Source: Microvirga sesbaniae (GTDB lineage Bacteria > Pseudomonadota > Alphaproteobacteria > Rhizobiales > Beijerinckiaceae). Taken from it: 64,000 nt of DNA. The stretch lies in NCBI RefSeq assembly GCF_025460805.1, contig NZ_JAMXFJ010000009.1:62001-126000 (forward strand), read 5' to 3'. The notes beneath the pieces are model-generated. The model was not told where the DNA came from. It worked only from the letters and a program-made list of their open reading frames with translations, and did not search any database. Below, one piece after another: positions 53,167 through 61,984 of this stretch (within the stretch, counting starts at the first letter, position 1; each line of letters starts with the position of its first letter). The translations under genes and the position numbers were made by a program.

Positions 53167-54651
53167 ATGTCGACCTTTAACTTCGGCCGCGCCATTCGCG
53201 GCGGCATTTCTACGGCTGCCCTCACATCGTTCCTGATGTCGTCGCCCGTGTTGGCCGCGCCCCCCGTCGACCTGAGCAAGTGGTCGCCGGAATATGTGCG
53301 TTCGATTGCAGGCACAAAGGAATTTGACACCGCCGCCGACTGCAGCAAGGTCACGCCCCTCGACTACAAAGGTCGTCTAACGTTCTGGTACCAAGGTGTG
53401 TTCGAAGGCGACCCTGACCTCTTGCGGCAGTACTACAAAGACTTCTTTGTGGCTTTCCGAAAGACCTATCCCAACATAGACCTGCAGGACCAGGCGCTCA
53501 CCTACAATGACTTGCTCGACAAGTTTCGCACGGCCCTGCTCGGCAACGCCGGGCCGATGATGGTGCGGCTGCAGATCCTGGGCGGCGTCGAATTTGCCTC
53601 CAAAGGATATCTCCAGGAACTGAAACCCGAAGACGTCGGCTACGCAACAGAGGATTTCTGGCCCGGGGCCATGAAGTCGAACATGTGGAAGGGCAAGACG
53701 TACGGCATCCCGACCAACAACGAGACGATGGCTTTCATCTGGAACGCGGACATCTTCAAGCGGGCCGGTCTGGATCCCGAGCGGCCGCCGGCCACCTGGG
53801 ACGACGTCGTCAAATATTCCAAGCAGATCCATGACAAGCTCGGGATCGCGGGCTACGGACTCGTCGCCCGCAAGAACGCCGGCAACACGCCCTACCGCTT
53901 CTTGCCACAGCTCTGGGGCTACGGCGGCGGCGTGTTCGACGAGACTGCGCAGAGCCCGACCTACGCGAAGGTCCAGATCAACTCCCCGGCGAGCAAGCAC
54001 GCCCTGCAAGCGTCGTACGACATGTATGTGCGCGACAAGTCAGTACCGGTTTCCGCATTGACAAACCAGCAAGCCGACAACCAGCCGCTTTTCCTGGCGG
54101 GTCAGCTCGGCATGATGATTTCGCACCCGTCGGACTACGACGTGATGCTGGATCTTAAGAAAAAAGCTTCCGGGACTGATGTCCAGAAAGCTCAGACCGT
54201 TATCGACAACATGCGCTACGGACTGATCCCGACCGGGCCGGACGGCAAGCGCGCGGTCGTGTTCGGTGGCTCGAATATGCACATTCTGAAGCCGGAATAT
54301 GTCGATGGGGGCAAAGTGGACCTGCCGGCCGCCAAGGCGCTCGCTTGTTTCTGGACGAGCCCGGAATGGTCGCTGAAAATGGCCTATGCCGGATCAAACC
54401 CCGGCAATCTGAATGGCTTCAAGACGAAGTGGATGAAAGAGCGCCTGGACAATATCAAGTTCCTTGACGTCACCACCTCAATGCTGCCTTACGGGGTCCC
54501 GTTCCCAACGATTCCCGAGACGCCCGAAATCATGAACATCGTTGTGCCCGATATGCTGCAGAATGCGCTCACGGGCGCGCTGACGGTCGATCAAGCCGCC
54601 GACGATGCGGCCAAGAAGATCAAGAACATCATGGACGGCGGAAAGCTCTAG
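53167..54651 (+). CDS. CUT1 sugar ABC transporter substrate-binding protein
   Basis: 494-residue periplasmic binding protein (SBP_bac_1 type) from ATG 53167 with GGAGGGA before it. The signal peptide ends near SPVLAAPP. It then shows the usual KGRLTFWYQGVFEGDPD opening and hinge segments GIPTNNETMAFIWNADIFKR and WDDVVKYSKQI. Longer than typical (about 420), suggesting a large or complexed ligand such as an oligosaccharide or sugar acid. First gene of the plus-strand transporter operon. Confidence 0.9.
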   Translation: MSTFNFGRAIRGGISTAALTSFLMSSPVLAAPPVDLSKWSPEYVRSIAGTKEFDTAADCSKVTPLDYKGRLTFWYQGVFEGDPDLLRQYYKDFFVAFRKTYPNIDLQDQALTYNDLLDKFRTALLGNAGPMMVRLQILGGVEFASKGYLQELKPEDVGYATEDFWPGAMKSNMWKGKTYGIPTNNETMAFIWNADIFKRAGLDPERPPATWDDVVKYSKQIHDKLGIAGYGLVARKNAGNTPYRFLPQLWGYGGGVFDETAQSPTYAKVQINSPASKHALQASYDMYVRDKSVPVSALTNQQADNQPLFLAGQLGMMISHPSDYDVMLDLKKKASGTDVQKAQTVIDNMRYGLIPTGPDGKRAVVFGGSNMHILKPEYVDGGKVDLPAAKALACFWTSPEWSLKMAYAGSNPGNLNGFKTKWMKERLDNIKFLDVTTSMLPYGVPFPTIPETPEIMNIVVPDMLQNALTGALTVDQAADDAAKKIKNIMDGGKL

Positions 54652-54658
54652 CCAGCTT

Positions 54659-54688
54659 GACCGGCGGCGATCGCCGCCGGTCTTTTTT
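54659..54688 (+). terminator. Intrinsic terminator/attenuator after binding protein
   Basis: GACCGGCGGCG-AT-CGCCGCCGGTC, an 11-bp perfect stem, followed by six T. It sits between the binding protein and the permeases, which usually lowers downstream expression relative to the binding protein. Confidence 0.85.
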
Positions 54689-54711
54689 CCTCACAGGGGA
54701 AGGGCACCCCA

Positions 54712-55671
54712 ATGACCATGGCGACGGGCCTAGCTGACGCTCCACTGGAGGTAAAAGCGAGGCGTTTCGGCTTCCTTCGGCAGGCATGGACCCATCGCTC
54801 CGACTATCTCTACGTTCTGCCCGCGATTGTGGTGATGCTGATCGTGATCGCCTATCCGATCTACTACACCGTGGAGCTATCGTTTTTCAACACACCACCG
54901 AGTCTCCAGCTGCGCGACAAGGAGTTTGTCGGCATCGACAACTATGCGCTGATCCTGCGTAGCGACGTGTTCTGGCGCGTTACTGCCAACACATTCATCT
55001 GGACTCTCTTCTCGACTGTGTTTGCTTTCATTCTGGGGCTGGGAAGCGCGCTCGCTTTGAATCATGAGTTTTTCGGCCGTGGTATCTTGCGCGCTATCCT
55101 CATCATCCCATGGGTCATCAGCGCGGTGGCCGCATCCTATATCTGGAAGTGGATTTATCATTCGGATTTCGGCCTGGTCGGCGCCGTACTGGTCGGCCTT
55201 GGGCTTGCCGAACGACCGCCTAATCTCATCGACAGCGTGGGCACCGTTCTACCGTCGCTGATCGTCGTGAACGTATGGCGTGAGTTTCCGTTCGCGATGA
55301 TCATGCTGACGGCCGGCCTGCAGACCGTTCCCGACCAACTGCTTCGGGCCGCGAAAGTTGATGGCGCCAATGCGTGGCAGCGTTTCTGGCATGTCACGTT
55401 CCCGCACCTTCAGGGCGTATCGACCGTAACGATCCTGCTGCTCGCGGTGTCGAACTTCAACTCCTTCATCATTCCCTGGATCATGACCGGGGGTGGCCCG
55501 TCGAATGCTTCTCATATCTGGATCACCCATATCTACGAGCTTGCCTTCGGACGCCAGCGGTGGGGCATCGCGTCAGCCTATTCGGTGCTCTTGTTCCTCA
55601 TTCTGATGACACTGGGCTATTTCTATGTGCGTGCTCTGAGTGGCGGCGAGAAAAAGGAGCGCGTTGCTTGA
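54712..55671 (+). CDS. CUT1 sugar ABC transporter permease 1 (MalF-like)
   Basis: 319-residue permease of the MalF/UgpA type with six hydrophobic segments. The EAA motif is in QLLRAAKVDGANAWQRFWHVTFPHL (residues about 208-232). It pairs with the next gene's product. The stop overlaps the next ATG by one base (TGATG). Confidence 0.92.
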   Translation: MTMATGLADAPLEVKARRFGFLRQAWTHRSDYLYVLPAIVVMLIVIAYPIYYTVELSFFNTPPSLQLRDKEFVGIDNYALILRSDVFWRVTANTFIWTLFSTVFAFILGLGSALALNHEFFGRGILRAILIIPWVISAVAASYIWKWIYHSDFGLVGAVLVGLGLAERPPNLIDSVGTVLPSLIVVNVWREFPFAMIMLTAGLQTVPDQLLRAAKVDGANAWQRFWHVTFPHLQGVSTVTILLLAVSNFNSFIIPWIMTGGGPSNASHIWITHIYELAFGRQRWGIASAYSVLLFLILMTLGYFYVRALSGGEKKERVA

Positions 55672-56549
55672 TGTCGACGGCCAGCATTGTCAAGACCAGG
55701 GCAGGCAAGCGGATCGACGCCTGGCGCTGGGGTGGACGGATCTTCCTTGTGATGATGCTGCTTTACACAGCGGTGCCGATGGCATGGATGTTGTTGACGT
55801 CGATCAAGTCCGGTTTCGCGGCCATGCAGCTCCCGCCCCAGTGGTTTCCCAACGAACCCACGCTCGCCAGCTACGAGAAGCTGCTCGATCCAACCAACAG
55901 CGTCGGACAGGACTTTCTGCGCTTCTTCTGGAACAGCCTTTTTGTTTCGACCACGACGACGATGCTCGCGGTCGCCGTTGCCGTGCCTGCGGCCTACGCT
56001 TTCTCAAGGTTCGACTTCCCAGGGCGTAAGTTCCTCTTCTTCGCGGTGCTGCTGCGCAACATGTTCCCCGCGGTGATCTTTCTCGTGCCGCTCTTCATCC
56101 TGATGCGGCTGCTCGGCCTTGTGAACACGCACGGCTCCCTGATTCTAACCTATCTCACGTTCGGCCTACCGCTCGCGATCTGGCTGCTCAAGGGCTTCTA
56201 CGACAATATTCCCTATCAGCTTGAGCAGGCTGCGCGTATCGACGGCGCCACCCGATTCCAAGCGTTCTTTCTGATCGTCATGCCTCTCTCAGCGCCGGGA
56301 ATTATCGCCACGGCCATCTATTCCTTCATTGGCGCTTGGAACGAGTACATCTTCGCCTACACGTTCCTCAACAAGAACGAGCAGTTGACGCTGCCGGTCG
56401 GCATTCAACGCTTCTTCTCTGAGAACACGACGGACTTCCCAGGCCTCATGGCGGCCAGTTTTATCATGAGCCTGCCGGTCGTCGTGCTCTTCCTCCTGCT
56501 GCAACGCTACTTTGTCCGGGCTCTCACTGAAGGTGCCGTCAAACATTAG
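55671..56549 (+). CDS. CUT1 sugar ABC transporter permease 2 (MalG-like)
   Basis: 292-residue partner permease. ATG 55671 is chosen because it overlaps the upstream stop (TGATG) and the protein then begins MSTASIVKTRAG with a short cytoplasmic tail before helix 1. EAA motif in QLEQAARIDGATRFQAFFLIVMPL. Six hydrophobic segments. Confidence 0.92.
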   Translation: MSTASIVKTRAGKRIDAWRWGGRIFLVMMLLYTAVPMAWMLLTSIKSGFAAMQLPPQWFPNEPTLASYEKLLDPTNSVGQDFLRFFWNSLFVSTTTTMLAVAVAVPAAYAFSRFDFPGRKFLFFAVLLRNMFPAVIFLVPLFILMRLLGLVNTHGSLILTYLTFGLPLAIWLLKGFYDNIPYQLEQAARIDGATRFQAFFLIVMPLSAPGIIATAIYSFIGAWNEYIFAYTFLNKNEQLTLPVGIQRFFSENTTDFPGLMAASFIMSLPVVVLFLLLQRYFVRALTEGAVKH

Positions 56550-56561
56550 AGGAACGCTTTC

Positions 56562-57659
56562 ATGGCCCATGTGGTCTTGGAGAATCTGGTTAAGACCTAT
56601 GGCGCCTTCACGGCCGTCAACAACGTCTCACTCAAGGTCGAAGACGGTGAGTTCGTTGCGCTGGTCGGTCCGTCAGGATGCGGCAAGACAACCACGCTCA
56701 ACTTGGTCGCCGGGTTGATTCCGGTCACGTCTGGCGAGATCGCGATCGGGGACCACGTGGTCAACGATATGGACCCGAAAGATCGCAACATTGCGATGGT
56801 GTTCCAGAACTACGCGCTCTATCCGCAAAAATCGGTCTACAAGAACTTGGCGTTTCCGCTGCAAATGCGCAAGCTCCCTCGCGACGAGATTGATCGGAAG
56901 GTCAGGGAAGCCGCGCGTGTGCTCGACATGACGCACTTGCTTGAGCGGAAGCCGCGTGAGCTATCCGGTGGACAACAGCAGCGCGTGGCCCTTGGCCGGG
57001 CACTGGTGCGCGATCCGGCCGTCTTCCTTATGGATGAGCCGCTCTCCAATCTCGACGCCAAGCTGCGCGTTCAGATGCGCTCCGAGATCAAGCGCTTTCA
57101 CCAGGATCTCAAGGCAACGATCATTTACGTGACGCACGATCAACTCGAAGCCGTCACCATGGCCGACAAGATGGCCGTGATGAATGGTGGTTTCCTGCAG
57201 CAGTACGATTCGCCGGCCCAAGTCTTCGCCCATCCGGTCAACATGTTCGTGGCCAGCTTCATCGGCAGCCCGGCGATGAGCCTTATCCCGCTTGAGGCAT
57301 CGACGGTCGATGGACAAACGGTGTTGACCGGCGCGGAAGGCTGGACCATGGCGCTCTCGCCGCTCAACGCCCGGAAGGTGCAGCGCTCGACCACCCGGAA
57401 GATCGTGCTGGGAGCACGCCACTCCACGATCAAGCTGGCCAAGAACGCGTCCCCGAACGCGATCCCCGCCAAGGCCTACACGGTGGAACCAACCGGGGAT
57501 GTGACTTTCGTGCAGGCGTTACTGTCGGGGGCTGTCGTCAACATAAGCGTGCCGCCCAACGTCGCCATCGCACCGGACGAACAGATCTGGCTCGAGTTCG
57601 ACCAGGAGCGCATCCACCTTTTCGATGGCGCGACCGAACTGGCCTTGAAGGCCGATTGA
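56562..57659 (+). CDS. CUT1 ABC transporter ATP-binding protein (UgpC/MalK-like)
   Basis: 365-residue ATPase. Walker A GPSGCGKTT (residues 36-44), LSGGQQQRVALGRALV signature, Walker B VFLMDEPLSNLDAKLR, switch His in VTHDQLEA. The C-terminal 130 residues form the TOBE/OB regulatory domain typical of CUT1 systems. It completes this importer. Confidence 0.94.
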   Translation: MAHVVLENLVKTYGAFTAVNNVSLKVEDGEFVALVGPSGCGKTTTLNLVAGLIPVTSGEIAIGDHVVNDMDPKDRNIAMVFQNYALYPQKSVYKNLAFPLQMRKLPRDEIDRKVREAARVLDMTHLLERKPRELSGGQQQRVALGRALVRDPAVFLMDEPLSNLDAKLRVQMRSEIKRFHQDLKATIIYVTHDQLEAVTMADKMAVMNGGFLQQYDSPAQVFAHPVNMFVASFIGSPAMSLIPLEASTVDGQTVLTGAEGWTMALSPLNARKVQRSTTRKIVLGARHSTIKLAKNASPNAIPAKAYTVEPTGDVTFVQALLSGAVVNISVPPNVAIAPDEQIWLEFDQERIHLFDGATELALKAD

Positions 57660-57691
57660 GGCGAGTCAGTCCGATGTGACCTGGGGCACAG

Positions 57692-58341
57692 ATGACTTCA
57701 AAGCTCAAGATCGCGGCAATCATCCCCTACCCATTCCGGGTCTGGATCCGGAACCAGATGCTCGTGAAGGTCGAAACTGATCAGGGTGTCTTCGGCTGGG
57801 GTGAAAGCCCCCGAGGCGTGCTCGATGTCCTGAAGGAGCCGATCCGGGACGAGACGCCCGAGGCCTGTGAAACGCTGGGGACCCTTACGGACGTTCTTTT
57901 TCCATCGGCGAAGAGTTTTCCAGGAAGTGGCAGTTTCTGCCCGATATCGAGCGCGGCATTCACCAGTTTGACCGGAACGACGTTTGCAACGTTGGTGGGC
58001 TCACCAGGGCGACGAAGGTGGCAGGCTGGAGCGAAGCGCCCAATGTCGCTTCGATGCCGCACAATCCGCTTGGTCCTGTCTTCACAGCCGCCTTGGTGCA
58101 TATCGCCGCAGCGGTGCCTAACTTCGCCTGGCTCGAAACGAGAGCCGCTGAGACGAAGCTGGGCTTTGACAATTCAGACTTCTTCCCGGTCCAGTCGCGC
58201 CTTGATGGTGCCGAGTATCCAGTCAGCGCCCTTGTCGGACTTGGCGTGGACGTCAACGAAACTGTGGTTCGGGCGCAGAGCCTGCGTTTTTGGGAAGCGC
58301 CGCATCTCAGACGCCGCGACGGATCTGTCACTCACTTGTAA
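57692..58341 (+). pseudogene. Broken enolase-superfamily gene (5th copy)
   Basis: The frame opens like a mandelate racemase-type capping domain (MLVKVETDQGVFGWGE) but loses the family after about residue 70. The C-terminal barrel end (GEEFSRKWQFLPDIERGIHQ, DVCNVGGLT, MPHNPLGPVFTAALVH, GLGVDVNET) continues in another frame from about 57905 to 58341. Most of the barrel (roughly 200 residues, including the metal Asp and first Glu) is missing. An internal deletion plus frameshift; not functional. Confidence 0.75.
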
Positions 58342-58361
58342 CCCATTCGACCGAGGGGACA

Positions 58362-59099
58362 ATGACACAAACATCGGACATCTCAAGGCCTGCCAAAGAA
58401 CTGATCGAGGGGCTCAAGGAAATCGGTGCCGCGACCGTCGCCGGCACGCTTGGACACATGGGGTTTCGCAATCCCCACATGGTGGGTCCGGTTGCGCAGA
58501 ACCCTGGCAAGTCGATCGTCGGCCCGGCTTTGACTCTTCAGTTCCTGCCCCAGCGCCCCGACCTCTTTTCCGAAGGTGAGTATGCCGATCCGGAGACGCA
58601 GCTGCACCGGCACGTGCTGTACCACGTACAGGAAGGTGATGTTGTCGTAGTGGACGCGCGCGCCGACATGAGTTCAGGGGTTTTCGGCGACATGATGAGC
58701 ACCTATTTCAAGGGCAGAGGCGGGGCAGGGATTATCATTGATGGGTGCATGCGCGACCGGCCCAATGTCGCGCAACTGGACCTTCCGCTCTGGTTGCGCG
58801 GTTGGACACCCAACTACCATGTCCAGACAAGCATCTATCCCAACGCCGTGAATGTTCCCATCGCATGTGGCGGCGTGACCGTGATGCCCGGCGATATCAT
58901 CGTGGCCGATGACGACGGGGCTGTAGTGGTGCCCGTTACCATGGCAAAGGCGGTGATAGAAGAGGCACAGAAGCATCATGAGTGGGAAGTGTTCTCACGA
59001 ATGAAGCTGTTGGAGGGGGCGCCGTTGCAGCGGTACTACCCGTTGCACCCGGATGCTGAAGAAGAGTACCAAGCTTGGCGAGCCTCTCATCCCAGGTAA
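58362..59099 (+). CDS. RraA-family aldolase/decarboxylase-like protein
   Basis: 245 residues from ATG 58362 with GAGGGGAC before it. RraA-like core: DISRPAKELIEGLKEIGAATVAGTLG, then GPALTLQFLP, VVVDARADMSSGVFGDMMS and GIIIDGCMRDRPNV with the Gly-x-x-Arg-Asp feature of the HMG/CHA aldolase type. VPIACGGVTVMPGDIIVADDDGAVVVP is diagnostic. These enzymes split 4-hydroxy-2-oxo acids or decarboxylate oxaloacetate, which would follow a dehydratase step. Confidence 0.88.
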   Translation: MTQTSDISRPAKELIEGLKEIGAATVAGTLGHMGFRNPHMVGPVAQNPGKSIVGPALTLQFLPQRPDLFSEGEYADPETQLHRHVLYHVQEGDVVVVDARADMSSGVFGDMMSTYFKGRGGAGIIIDGCMRDRPNVAQLDLPLWLRGWTPNYHVQTSIYPNAVNVPIACGGVTVMPGDIIVADDDGAVVVPVTMAKAVIEEAQKHHEWEVFSRMKLLEGAPLQRYYPLHPDAEEEYQAWRASHPR

Positions 59100-59304
59100 C
59101 TTACGCGAACCTCGCTGGCGATCAGTGATGCCTGCAGAAGAGGCCAGGCTAGTAACAAAATGGAAAGCTGCAACCGCTTCGGGGCGCTCCGCTTCGAAAG
59201 ACAGGGTGGGCCTCGACGGCAGCGCCGATCGAATGGGTGCGTCAAGTGGGCTCGGCCGGGGCGGACGTTCGGCGGGCCCACCCTCCGGCGTAACGGGGAA
59301 ACCG

Positions 59305-60462
59305 ATGAAGATCACCGACGTCAAGACGGCAGTTGTTGCCTATCACGGTCAGGCGACGCTGATTAGGATCGATACCGACATGGGCATTTCGGGATATGGC
59401 GAGGCCAACCCCGATGCCGGCGCTGCGGCGATCGTGGGTCTGATCTCCGAGTTGAAGCCGGAACTGGTCGGAGAGGATCCTCGCAACGTCGAATCGTGCT
59501 GGGAGAAGATCCGGCGCAAGCACGTTTTCTCCGGAGCACAATCGGGCATCTTTCTGATCGCGCTCAGCGGTATCGAGATGGCACTTTGGGATCTCGCAGC
59601 CAAGGCGGCGGATCAACCGTTGTACCGCATGTTCGGCGGCAAGTTCCGTGACCGCATCCGCCTCTACGCCGATTGCGGAGACGGAGACGATTCTTCAGGA
59701 TCCCCGGAGGGTTGCGCCGTGAGAGCGAGGCGTATGGTCTCGGAGGGTTTCACAGCCCTCAAGTTCGATATCGACAATCTGGAGCACCAGGCGAAGTTCG
59801 ACGCGGCCAATCACACCATTAACGGCGCAGAACTGCGCTCGATGATCGAGCGAGTGACTGCAGTTCGCGACGCAATCGGGCCGGACATCGATTTATGCAT
59901 CGACCTTCACGCACGGTACGATGTGCCGAGCGCCTGCCGCATTGCCAGCGAGATGGAGCGCTTCAGTTTGCTTTGGCTGGAAGAACCGATCCCGGCAGAG
60001 AATGTCGAAGCGCTGAAGCAGATACGTATGCGCAGCAAGACACCGATCTGCGTCGGTGAGAACCTCTATCTGCGCTGGGGGTTTCGCGAACTCCTTCAGG
60101 GGCAGTGCGCCGACGTGGTGATGCCGGACGTTCCCAAGTGTGGAGGGCTCTCGGAGAGCCGGAAAATCGCGCATCTCGCGGAGATCTACTACCTTCCTTT
60201 CGCTCCGCATCTCGTATCCACTCCGCTTGGCACTATGGCCACCTGCCACGTCTGCGGTTCGGTGCCGAACTTCCTCGTCCTCGAGTGGCACGCCCTTCAG
60301 GAGCGCGAGGTGTGGGACAGCTATGTCCATGTCCCTCACGGTGGAAAGTCGATTGTCCATGACGGGCACATCGCCTTGCCCGATGCGCCGGGCATTGGCG
60401 TCGAATTGAACCTCGAAGGCGTCCGCAACAACGCCGTCGCAGGCTATGGCGTTTTTGATTAA
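59305..60462 (+). CDS. Enolase-superfamily enzyme (mandelate racemase-like) 4
   Basis: 385 residues from ATG 59305 with GGGGAAACCG before it. Lys base region FTALKFDID, Mg ligands in LCIDLHARYD, WLEEPIPAEN and CVGENLY, His in APHLVSTPLG. An open frame runs upstream to 59053 and would overlap the RraA gene, but the fold starts at MKITDVKTAVVAYHG. Probably a dehydratase or epimerase acting with RraA. Confidence 0.88.
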   Translation: MKITDVKTAVVAYHGQATLIRIDTDMGISGYGEANPDAGAAAIVGLISELKPELVGEDPRNVESCWEKIRRKHVFSGAQSGIFLIALSGIEMALWDLAAKAADQPLYRMFGGKFRDRIRLYADCGDGDDSSGSPEGCAVRARRMVSEGFTALKFDIDNLEHQAKFDAANHTINGAELRSMIERVTAVRDAIGPDIDLCIDLHARYDVPSACRIASEMERFSLLWLEEPIPAENVEALKQIRMRSKTPICVGENLYLRWGFRELLQGQCADVVMPDVPKCGGLSESRKIAHLAEIYYLPFAPHLVSTPLGTMATCHVCGSVPNFLVLEWHALQEREVWDSYVHVPHGGKSIVHDGHIALPDAPGIGVELNLEGVRNNAVAGYGVFD

Positions 60463-60569
60463 GGCTTCATGCGTCGCCGCCCGCAGCTCCAAAGTCCCAG
60501 AGGTCGCCTATGGGAAACACCGTTGCCGTAACTTGATAATGGCATAATGGATCCGATTTAACCGGCCGC

Positions 60570-60905
60570 TCAGGCGGCAACACCGAAGAGCTGATTGACG
60601 AGACGAATTTCGCTTGTCGCTCCACGTTCCCGCTGGATGCTGTGGCCGCGGCTGATCATGCGCATGGCTTCGAAACCCATCACAGTTGCGGCGGCGGTTT
60701 CCATGCTCTGGAAGCCGCGCGTCGGACGGATCACGCGCTTGAGCGCGCCATGATTCGCTTCAAGGATGTTTTTCGAGTATCTCGTGCTGCGGTGTCCCAC
60801 ATCGTCCGGCATCAGCTCTTCGTTGTGCAGGCGCAGGAAGCGATACGCTGGACCATTATCACGCCGGCCGGACAGCATGGAGGCAAGGAGCCATCCCGCA
60901 GGCAA
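60570..60905 (-). pseudogene. IS6-family transposase C-terminal fragment
   Basis: The product contains YSKNILEANHGALKRVIRPT, RGFQSMETAAATVMGFEAMR and a NQLFGVAA end, the typical C-terminus of IS6/IS26-type transposases with the catalytic Glu region. The N-terminal and central DDE parts are absent upstream, so it is a remnant. It may derive from the same kind of element as the 40730 fragment. Confidence 0.8.
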
Positions 60906-61058
60906 CCGGGTGCGGCGAGGACCGCTTGTTTGAACGCATCAAGAACCCGCCAGATCGCGACGGGTTTCCTCAAGATGAATCGTCGAAAGAGAGAGGTCCG
61001 GTAGTGGCACTGGGCTGACCTTAGCCTTATGACGCAAAGTTATTACTTAACCTTGACG

Positions 61059-61148
61059 CTCGCCCGGGTTGAGTTGGCCGATGCGGCTGGTACCAGCACG
61101 GTCCATTTCAACCGAATCCTGCAAGATCTGCAGGCGGACGGCCTGATC
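61059..61148 (+). pseudogene. Crp/Fnr regulator HTH fragment
   Basis: ELADAAGTSTVHFNRILQDL then QADGLI closely matches the C-terminal DNA-binding helix pair of Crp/Fnr regulators. The cyclic nucleotide domain is missing and the sequence diverges immediately after, so this is a short relic. Confidence 0.55.
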
Positions 61149-61294
61149 CAAACCGCAGACGTGCCGGTGCACATCTCGAGCGATCAGATGTTGCGGGCGG
61201 CAGGAGACGTCGACCCGCTTCACGGTCACATGGGGCCGGATGATGAGTACAACCTTGACCGCTCCGTCCGTGCGGGAGGTGACGGAGTTGCCGC

Positions 61295-61391
61295 CTAGAG
61301 CTGTTTCCACTGGTGTGGAATCACCTCTCTTCTTGGCTGTGCCGCATTTTTTAACGGCGAACCGGATCCACTTCGCCGAAAAATGCTCTAA
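61295..61391 (+). repeat. Family B intergenic repeat, copy 5
   Basis: Same orientation as the copies at 26824 and 27826: CTAGAGCTGTTTCCACTGGTG through GCCGCATTTTTTAACGGCG to GAAAAATGCTCTAA. Confidence 0.85.
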
Positions 61392-61487
61392 GGGCCTGAG
61401 ACTGCCATCCCGGCCCGCTCAGCACCCCTTCAAGGCCGCGCTTGCTGGATCAAGCACGCTCGCCAAACGTTAGTATCTCATAGTTGA

Positions 61488-61646
61488 ATGATGTTTTTGG
61501 ATAGATTGATGAGTATGCAAGATCTGGAAATTCATGCAAAAATCAGAGATGCTGAGGCGGAAATTGACCGTATTGAGAGGCTGGTGACGACTGCTATCTG
61601 CGTGACGGTGCCCATCGCCATAATCACCTACTCGGCCATTCTTTGA
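61488..61646 (+). CDS. Small single-helix membrane protein (52 aa)
   Basis: 52-codon frame, AT-richer than its neighbours. An amphipathic coiled stretch (IHAKIRDAEAEIDRIERL) is followed by one hydrophobic helix (TAICVTVPIAIITYSAIL) up to the stop. This ordered pattern suggests a real small anchor protein, with ATGs at 61488 or 61509. No clear ribosome site and no family recognised. Confidence 0.45.
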   Translation: MMFLDRLMSMQDLEIHAKIRDAEAEIDRIERLVTTAICVTVPIAIITYSAIL

Positions 61647-61984
61647 GCGCGGTTCCCGAGATATTTTATCGCTTCGCCCTGGAATAACCCGCCTGCCACT
61701 TCCGTTCAGCCCTCATGAGCGCGTGCATCTCAGGCAGGAACGTCTCATGGTTCGTTTTCAAGGCGTAGAGGATTCCCAAGGTGTTCATTCATGCACATCA
61801 GGCGTGGAGGCGAAACCGTCATTCAAGCGTGCCTCGATTCTGTTCGTCGCGTCCCTGGGCTCTTCGATTGGAACACGTCTCTTGCCGGCCAGCCTCGGGC
61901 AAGTGATCGGAGCCTCGGCATGATGCCGACACATGCAGATGACGCTGGCGTATCCCCGATGCGGCGTAAGGCGTCCGTGGGATT
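61647..61984. other. Non-coding stretch
   Basis: About 340 bp upstream of the CorA gene. Two short frames occur, but neither has a ribosome site or recognisable protein. Presumably contains the corA promoter. Confidence 0.35.
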
